From Diospyros lotus (Eukaryota > Streptophyta > Magnoliopsida > Ericales > Ebenaceae), in assembly GCF_014633365.1 (NCBI RefSeq), contig NC_068347.1:15026433-15090432 (forward strand): DNA of 64,000 bases, given 5' to 3'. Position numbers and translations under genes: made by a program. Below are positions 55,865 to 64,000 of this stretch, in pieces (the stretch's first letter is position 1; the number at the start of each line of letters is the position of its first letter). The notes under the pieces are model-generated. The model worked only from the letters and a program-made list of their open reading frames with translations. It had not been told where the DNA came from and did not search any database.

Positions 55865-56799
55865 TAGTGGCGGAGCTAGAAATTTTAGGCAAGATGGGCA
55901 AAAATTAAACCCTAAACTCTAAATTATGTCTAAAATTAAATAATATAAAAAATTAAAAATAATATAATATTAAAATATATATATCAATAAATAATACAAT
56001 CGACGTATTTTTATATTTTAATGACGTCTCATAATAATATCATTATTAATTTTATTAAATATCTATTTTTTAATATACACAACTACGTTGTCGTTCAATC
56101 ATTAATGTCCAATTTGATTACGCAGCCGAGTCTTGATAAACTTCATGATAGACTGTCATTCAATTGTTAATCTCCAATTCAATTACGTAGTTGAATCTTG
56201 ACAAATTTCATGATAGAAAATATGTTTTCTGACATAGTTTCAAATATGTAATTGATAATTTTTTAATAAAAAATAAAAAAAATTAATCCCTTTAATTAAA
56301 ACATAGTTAAAGAAATGGTCAAGGGAGGTTAACATACACAAAAGAAAAGTGGGTCAAATTTTCATATATCTTATTTTTAATTTTCGACCAATACTAAAAA
56401 AAGCAATGGCAATCGCCACCAACTACCATGACCGATGGTTTTCGGCAATCAGAGGCAATCACTCAACACCCTTATTCCTATCGACCATCATACACAAAAA
56501 ACCAATCAAATCTAACAGTCAAATTTCATCAATTTAAGTTTAAATTTATGGTCAAACCCAATGGGCATAAATGCACTGGGAATTGCCACCAACCATCGTG
56601 GCCGGTGGTTTTTGGCAATAAGAGTCAATCACCCGACACCCTTATTTTCATTGACTAATATATCCAAAATTTAGAATTTTTTAAAAATTTAGGATGGGCA
56701 TTTAGAAAAAAAAAATACTAAATTATTATATATAATAATTTTTTTAAAAATCTAGGGTGAGCAACTGCCCACCCTTGGCTACATGTGGCTCCGCCACTA
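55865..56799. mobile_element. Non-autonomous hAT-like transposon, 935 bases, 8-base target duplication
   Basis: Left end TAGTGGCGGAGCTAG, right end GTGGCTCCGCCACTA: 12-base perfect terminal inverted repeats (TAGTGGCGGAGC). GATGTATT flanks both sides, at 55857-55864 and 56800-56807. An 8-base duplication and TAGNG termini indicate the hAT superfamily. No transposase. The interior has two separate tandem duplications (see findings). Confidence 0.9.
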
Positions 56800-56807
56800 G
56801 ATGTATT

Positions 56808-57944
56808 ACTCAAGTAACTAATGCATGAATTTTAAATTTGAAAAAAAAAAAAAAAAAACATAGATTGTTACTTGACTAACATTTTGACATTACCCAAGTA
56901 ACGTCACCCCGATCAAAAAATTTAAAATTTCTAGTCATTGGGTCGCATTTAATGCAACCTGAAACTGCATTTAATGCACCCAAAACAAATCTTTGGTACG
57001 TTTCTCTTTAATATATCTTTGATTTCTTAGACAGTACATGAACTAATATGTTTTATTTGCAAAAAGAAATGTTTTATCTGATTGTATACATAAAAATGAG
57101 TTGTATCTATCATAAAACTATAACCTAAATAGTTGAGAAGTCTTATATAAATTCACATCAATTTGCATGAGAAAAAGAAGAAGAAAATAGTGAGAAACAA
57201 ACTGAAAAGAATAAGAATTCAAAGTGAAAACTATCATTCTCATCCACGAAAACACAGTAATTCAATTTTGTTTTTCTTGTCTTTGTGAAAACTTGGAGTT
57301 TTCTCTTCTTTGTATTGAGCTTATTGCTATGGACCCCTTGCATTGAGAGGATTTTTCTCTCCAATCATTTCTCTCAAATTGTATTCATTCTATTCAGAAG
57401 TTCTACAAGTGGGTAATTGTTTTAGCCCTTAGAAAAAGCATTGTCAGAGCATTATTGCTTGAAAAAGTCAAAAAAGTACTGTAAGGTTATAGTTGAGCAT
57501 GTCAAAAGTTAAAAGGTTTGTAAAGAGGATAGTACTTGCCTCTCTAAAAGCACTCTGTTGTGGATTTGAAATTTTTTTTATGACAAGTTAAGGTAATGGA
57601 GGTAAACAATTGGCCGAACCTCTATAAATACCTGTGTATAATCTTTTCTCTCTCTTCGATTCATTTCTGTGTTCATTTATAACATTGCAATTTTAAAAGG
57701 AAATTTTTGTGGAGCTTAATGCCCTCCTTCTCAAACTAACAAATTTTTCATAACTCATTAGTAATGGGATTGATTTTTCTAGGGCACCCCACAACAGTAG
57801 ACTTTATATAAACAAGGCTATGGGACCTAATGGGATCTTTTATTTTATTTCAAATTAGTCCATACTAATCAAGCCTATCAACAAATTTATAATTTTAATA
57901 ACAAGCGATTAAAGACTTATTATGAGACTCTTTTATATAGTAAT
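56808..57944. other. Intergenic or LTR-leader-like DNA, no gene
   Basis: 57600-57720 has CTCTATAAATACCTGTGTAT, a TATA-box form often seen in copia LTRs, followed by a leader-like stretch. No borders were found. The rest is unrecognised. A small minus frame at 57158-57364 is not supported as a gene. Confidence 0.35.
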
Positions 57945-58305
57945 TGTGACGCCCACGTCCCAGAGATCCCACTACCAGGAGAAATTAGGGAAATAGGTTG
58001 CCAGAGGAGATGGAATAGAAAAAAACTAAGTTAAATTGAATCAAAAAGAATTTTAGTTTTATGAGATTGCTAAAATTAAATCACTCAATTTTTATATTCT
58101 TTTTCTTATAATCTTTACACGCAACGAGCGTGCATAGTCATCCCAACAAAAGCGCCAAGTAATGTGGAAAGGGACCACGTAAGGATCGCCAAAAATTGGA
58201 TAAAGAACAACATCACATTCACGGGTTTTCCACCTTTTGATGAATCAAAGCAGTAGCCAAGCAGGAAACTCAACAGTTGGATGTTGACTCAAAAAGCCTA
58301 GTTAA
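57945..58305 (+). other. Possible LTR start (TGTGACGCCCACGTCCC), otherwise unrecognised
   Basis: TGTGACGCCC is a common LTR terminus in plants, but no promoter, end or target duplication was found within reach. Confidence 0.25.
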
Positions 58306-58972
58306 TAGGGGTGTTAAAAAAAAAATCGACAAATTGCAAAAATCGACTGGACTGAATCGAATCGCATTGCACCGCACCATGTGATTTTTTGAGGGGGGCA
58401 ATCCGGCACAGTTTGAGAAATCCTCAAACCGTACAGTTTGCGGTTCGAGGATTTCTCGGTTCGGTTTGAACTGAACCGCCCAAATATAATGTAATAATAA
58501 AAAAAATTATGAAACAATTTATTGTTTATATAATTTGTTTATAATAACAATTTATTTTTAAAATTATGAAACAATTTATATATTCATTATGTTTTTATAT
58601 AAACAATCTGTTTATATAAACAGATTTTATATACAATATATTCAAATTGTTTATATACAATTTGTTTATATATAATCTGTTTATATATAAACAGATTGTT
58701 TATATACAATCTTTTATTTATTTTGGTTAATGGGCTAAATGGTTGATGAAACAATTTATGAAACTCTAGAAATCGGACCACAAAAATGGGTAGATTAATA
58801 TTTTAGATGTTTTGGGCAAATTGTGGAAACTGCACCAAATCGTACCGCATTTTGCGGTGAGGTTTTTGCACACAAAATTAGATCACGCGGTCTAGTTTAA
58901 CAGAAAAACCACACAAGCGGTTTGGTGTACTGAAAATGTCAAATCGACCAAACCGGACCATGCCCACCCTTA
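58306..58972. mobile_element. hAT-like MITE, about 667 bases
   Basis: Left end TAGGGGTGTTAAAA, right end CATGCCCACCCTTA, inverted complementary over TARGGGTG. Flanks CTAGTTAA (58298-58305) and CTCGTCAA (58973-58980) agree at six of eight positions, as expected for an old 8-base duplication. GC-richer ends with AACCGCACCG-like text and an AT-rich centre of TTTATATAAACA repeats (58510-58720) match the style of plant hAT MITEs. No transposase. Confidence 0.65.
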
Positions 58973-59412
58973 CTCGTCAAGCAAGTAGAGGCTGTTTGGT
59001 AATGTCATCATTCTTTTTTTGTTCAAAGTAGCAACCCTAAAAATCTGCATACAAAAAGTTTTTTACACTTTTCTTATACAATATTTATTTCTCTAGCATT
59101 AGGTTAGGTGATGCCCATGCCCATGTGCCACAACTTATGTTTTCATCTTGTATGCATATATACATGAATATATAATATTTAATAAATATAAATAAAAAAT
59201 AAGGGTGAATTCCAATTTGATCTCTGGTGGTTTATTTTTTTGGTATTTTGAGTCATATTTAGTGCGTTACAAAGAAATTATAAGAACCCAAAACATATAA
59301 TTAAATAAAAAAGACTAAATATATAATTAACTTAAGAATATTAGATCTATTATAAAGGTGTCAGGCAACTTACTTACTATAGTGTTACGCCAGGCTAAAA
59401 CCAAACTACAAA

Positions 59413-61197
59413 TGTAACGATCCGTTAGTGGATCTGGAGTATTTATTAAAATTTTATTTCGTATGTTATATTTTGGAGGCATTGGAATTTTTGCCTTTAT
59501 AAAATTAAATGTTGGAAATATTTTGAGTGTTGAGTAAGAGGCCAAATTTAAGGGAAACATTATCATATGTGGGAAAAAAATATTTTATGTTAATAAAAAG
59601 GGGTTGCCAATGGGGCCTAAGCCCATATATTATTGTTATGTGTTTAATTTAATGGATTGGGCTTTGAAATTTGGATTGAGGTCAAGTGTAAATTTTGTTT
59701 TGTTTTATTTGAAGTGAAGTTGTAAAGCCTATTGGGCCTAAGGATATGTTGGATCCATTAAGTTGGGTTGGGGAAATGGGCATTGGGCCCATATGCATAA
59801 ATTTGTGTATTTTATTTAATAAAAAAATGGATTATGAAAAGTCTAATGAGGGCTTGTGGTTTGTTTATTATGTGTGAAAAAGGTAAGGATAAAGTAAGAA
59901 TTTCATAAATGAGTTGAATAAACAAAAGAGAAAAGAAATAGAAAATGAAGCCAATTACCAATAGGGGCATGGACATTTGAATGTGTATGTGCACATTAAT
60001 GAGGGGCAAAGTGGGAATTTGGAAGTGGAGGTGGTTGGAGAATGGACATGCAACCCATTCTCCCCCATGCCTCTCTTTTCCTTCTAACTTCTTCTCTTTC
60101 TCTCTATCCCCTTGCTCCTTCTTAATAGATCTTCTCTTCTTCTTCTTCTTTGCTTCTTTTTCTTCCATTTATTTTCTTAGCTTAGAGTTTAAGTGAAGGT
60201 TGCAGCTGGATGTTCTTGGATTTTCTTCATCAAGGCAAGTTCTCCTTGCACTTTTATTATATTTTGTGCAAGCTTCCTTATCATTTTCTCCTATCTTTTA
60301 GTGCAAGGTATATCCTTATATTTAATCAAAACTCTTGCTATCATCTCTTCAATAGTGGTTTTTGAAAACTTGTAGTTAAATGCATTAGTTCCGTGTTTTT
60401 CTCAAATCTTGTGGATTTCCTTCAAAGGTGTCATTGAGTCTCGATTTGGTTTCTATGGGGCTTGTTTTCCCCATCTTTTATTCAAGGAATGGAAACTTGG
60501 GGGTTAGGGTTGTGTTCGTGGGTGTTTTGGGAGTTTGTCGTTCATGGGTTTTCAGTTTTATATGCGTTTAGTCGACTTTTGTAGTTGAAGATTTCGAAAC
60601 CTAACTCCTATATTTCGAAATTTGATCGAACAAAAACATATATTTCGAAATCTTCCCTCTATGTTTCGAAACTTGCCCAAACATAAACTTATATTTCAAA
60701 ACTTGTCCTCTATGTTTCGAAACTTGCCCAAACAAAAACTTACACTACGCATGTTGTACTCTTTAGACCATAACTTTTTGTCCCGATATCAGAATTATGA
60801 TCCATTTTTTTTGTTGTGACCCTAACTCAATAAGTTTCGATTTGGTATAGATTTGAGCCATTTGGGAAACTATTGAGCCTATGGAATTCCTTGAAATTGT
60901 ATGCTTGATTTGTAGCTTTCTCCTTCTTTAAAATTCGTTCAATCTTAAATTCTAGAATCGAATACTTCCACCTTGACTCGGTTACCAATATTATCAAATA
61001 ATTGTACTTAATTGATGTAGTGGAACCTATTTAAATGTTTAATTGTATGAAATAGCCAAGAATCTTAATGGGCAAAAATTAAGGGTGTGTGAATGTCACT
61101 TATTATAACTTTGTTTGTGGTTGCGTCGCATTGCAATGGGTAATATTGCTTCGCATTATAATGTTGGGCCATGGGATTACATTCATTAGGGGGTCAT
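59413..61197 (+). mobile_element. LTR-like block starting TGTAACGATCCG
   Basis: TGTAACGAYCCG is a frequent gypsy LTR start. The block is purine-rich then pyrimidine-rich in the usual way, and GTTTAAGTGAAGGTTGCAGC may be part of the leader. No CA end with duplication was found before the next LTR-like start at 61198. The frames at 59812-60375 are compositional. Confidence 0.35.
60639..60740 (+). repeat. 51-base tandem duplication with TTTCGAAA motifs
   Basis: Units 60639-60689 and 60690-60740, each with TATATTTCRAAA, CTCTATGTTTCGAAACTTGC and CCAAACAWAAACT. A shorter third copy precedes at about 60608. Confidence 0.85.
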
Positions 61198-64000
61198 TGT
61201 AAAGACCTGGAAAAAAAATATATAATAATAATAATAATAAACAATAATAATAGTAATAATAATTCAATTAAAAAAATTATTAATTAAATAAAAAATATAA
61301 ATAAATAAAATAATGTATATATAAAAAGATGAAAAATATAAAAGGAAAGGGGGAGGCGCGTGAGCAACCCCTCCCCCCCGAAATCATCTCTCTCGCATTT
61401 TCTCTCTCGGATCTTATTGGTTCTTGCGATCCAACCGTTCGATCGCCCATCCGACTTCATTTTCACCGTTTAAGCGCCCCTGACCTACAAAGAGGTAAGT
61501 GTTTTTGTATGGTTTTTGTTGTTTTGGCCGTTGTTTCGCGAGATGTATGTATAGGCGCGATTTGGGTATTTTTGGCCGATTATTTAAAGTCAGATCTACA
61601 GAGATCTGACTGTTGGTTTTGCTTGGTTTTCGGATATGATGGTCGGAATGCTCGAGGGTGTCGGATGGCAGTCTCAGATCGCCGAAAATCGCTAGCCACA
61701 GTGGTCGGCAGCGTTGGTAGTGGGTTTTGGCTTTTTTTTTTTTTTTTTTTTTGCTGAAAACTAAATCTTAGATCTATGAAAATCTAACCGCTCGATCTTT
61801 GTTATTTTTGGGTATGTTGGTCGCTTAGGTGTTGCGCACCTCGTGGTAGCCTCCGATCGTCAGAAAAATGGTCGGTGGGCAGTAGATGGCAATGGCTAGA
61901 TTTCGTCTCTATATTGGCCGAAAATTAAATTATAGATCTGTTAAGATCTAACCGTCTGATGACTCTCATTTTGAGATATGTCGATGTTCGTGGTGAGGGC
62001 TTCGATTCGGTATGCTGGTCGGCTATGTTTCGCAGGCCGGTGGTGATAGAATGTCGGGAAAAAGAAAAAGAAAGGAAAAGAAAAGAAAAAAAAAAAAGGG
62101 GGGGTTTAGGGGTTAGGCAGGTCGAGTAAGGTTTTGGCCTAGGATGGCGGGGCTTAATTGGGTTATAGAATGGCCCCATGTGTTAGGCAAGTTTTACCTA
62201 GTTGTAGCAGCCCTTGGGCTGGCCCACTCGATTTGTTTTCCCTTCTTGTCGCTTGTCCGTGGACTTAGGATGACTTGGTTAGGTTGGTCCTACTCAGGAT
62301 ATCGATGTCAATCTAATTTGGGTTCTCCTTAGATCTCTTGGAATTGGCGATGTGACTGGCGAGTCACTTTGTTGATCAGAGTTCTAAGGACGAAGCCCTA
62401 TTAGATGACTCGAGGCCGAGCAAGACTGACCCCAAGTGCATTCTAGGCTAGCCTATGATGATGACTTGGGTTTATCTCAAATCCTGATTTCTGATGGATT
62501 CATTTCATTCTGAGGCTAGCACATTGCAAATCATTCTTTTAAGCCATTTATTAAATCACTAATTAATTAATTATTATATTTTTGAAAATTTACCAATTGA
62601 GTTATAAATATAAATATATATGTATTTTGAAGAAGAGAAACTTTAAAAACATTATCTATATTAAAGGAAATCTAGTTTATGGGTGAATATAGAAATATAT
62701 ATATAGATTATTTTTATTGCAGCCTATAAGTGAGTGTGTAGTTTCACTATACACTTACGTGTAGTATGCAAGGCGAGGGATGATGACGTAGTCGATGGCT
62801 AAGCTCGACGAATTCCATGGTGCCAAATTTAAATATTGTGCGAGCCAAGGTATAAAATAACCGATTTAGAGTGTTAGGCAATGGTTAGGACTTTCGGTAA
62901 TTTTTATTACGTTGCTACTTGTATTACCCAAATGTAACCACCCTATTCTATTTATTGTAAGTTTGGATTCCCAAGATTTTACTCGATCTTCTCCCCAGAC
63001 TCAGACTTGAGTTATCATTTCCCAGGCGAGTAGACAGGATATGTTATGTTTACCTTATTTTATGCACGTATATATATTGTTCCATGCATAACTTGTATAT
63101 GATTTTTATATGCGAATCACAAAAGAACACTTTTAAATGTTTCTAAATTGCATGAAATATTTCCATCCTACTAGGAGAGACATAAGCAAAAAGATACCCT
63201 AACTGATTTCTTGTCTTGAGAATGTGAAATATTGAATGATATGGTGTATTTTAGGCACCCCATGAAATGATAAATGGTTATGATTTGTGCATTAAGTAGG
63301 GTATCATTTGCATTATTATTATAAGACTATCTAGTAGATTCCCTAGTGACTCACAGTAGGAAAAGATCATAATACTGTGAGGCTTGGCATGCGAAGGCCA
63401 TGAGAGACACGGATAGTATGTTTCAGCACTGCTATCACGTGAGCTATGATGATATTATAGTGTGATGATGATGTATGTGCCAGTATATGTACTTGTGTGC
63501 ATGTGTGTATAGGTGTTAGGCCAATTTCTACTAGTGTGTCCTCAGACTCGGTGCATGCATTACATGTAAAAAGTATATGAGACTTAGGTGGTTAGGTGAG
63601 TAACTTACTGGGGGTTGTCTTTAGGCACCTACTTTTCCTACACTATGTTTTCCTTTAAACCTCAAATTATTTAAACTTATAGTGCATATTCTCGTTGTTC
63701 ATATTACTATTATATTATCGTATCCATGACATTCATCCTAGCATTTTTATTGCATACTCTCCTAGTGGACATGGCATACCTTATACTTGCGAGTCCACAA
63801 GACTCACCCTTTTTTAAAAAAATATTTTTAGCAGATTCTTCTTTTGAATAGTGGTCCAGCAGATTTTCTGGTATGATGTCAGACCCCTTTTTGATTCTTG
63901 ATGTGATATAGGATGCTCTGTGGAGACGTACATGTACTGTTGGGTCTGTTCTTTTGTATTTTATTTTTGTGGTACATAATTGTGCCAAAGGCCCGAGATA
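61198..64000 (+). mobile_element. Long LTR (+) starting TGTAAAGACCTGG, running off the window
   Basis: TGTAAAGACCTGG, then (AAT)n, then a GC-richer segment (61350-62340) and the typical 3' text GTAGTTTCACTATACACTTA at about 62737 and GAGTCCACAAGACTCACCC at about 63791. No protein domain is seen. The right border is beyond 64000. Open frames of 142 codons and less are not supported. Confidence 0.45.

Noticed and set aside
61329..61757. 142-codon plus frame
   Set aside because: Falls in the leader-like part of the 61198 LTR and ends in a poly-T run; no domain.

Overview
This window is plant nuclear DNA, most likely from a eudicot tree or shrub. The evidence is nested Ty3/gypsy and Ty1/copia LTR retrotransposons of plant lineages (Tat with a second RNase H, Athila, a chromovirus-type element, copia), non-autonomous hAT-like elements, many solo LTRs with 5-bp target duplications, and one plant-type exon of a pathogen-related protein gene. 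No bacterial operon, rRNA, tRNA or CRISPR was seen. Nearly every long open reading frame is a retroelement gene on one strand or its shadow on the other.

Layout. 1-2409 (-): gag-like 'gypsy-type transposon' protein gene with coiled coil, broken. 2410-7300: LTR-like DNA rich in CACTCGG palindromes, with head-to-head copies of one LTR family and a clean solo LTR (5591-6993, duplication GGCGT). 7375-15240: LTR inside LTR inside LTR, with several minisatellites. 17456-17875: final exon of a pathogen-related protein gene, the only clear host coding sequence. 18521-21318: solo LTR (duplication CAACC). 22744-23353: long foldback element. 26000-28130: copia 3' end. 28200-30620 (-): deleted chromovirus-type element. 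30630-32973 (-): solo LTR. 34773-43539 (+): Tat element with an inverted LTR-gag copy inside it and a solo LTR in its integrase. 43540-53800 (-): Athila element inserted in the same integrase. 53818-54240 (-): copia reverse transcriptase fragment fused to the Athila break. 55865-56799 and 58306-58972: two hAT-like elements. 59413-64000: two more LTR-like blocks.

The most unusual object is in the Athila element. Between its integrase and its 3' polypurine tract, on the same strand, lie a full-length intronless copy of a LOG-type cytokinin-activating enzyme gene (47269-47929, now broken by two stops and a frameshift) and an intact 181-codon cysteine-containing ORF (48096-48641). This is the place where Athila elements usually carry an env-like gene, so the element seems to have captured a host hormone gene.

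All retroelement genes here are dead by stops, frameshifts or loss of catalytic residues. Three layers of insertion can be ordered by which element interrupts which. Limits: LTR families were assigned by eye from termini, motifs and TATA boxes, and several boundaries, marked in the entries, are approximate.
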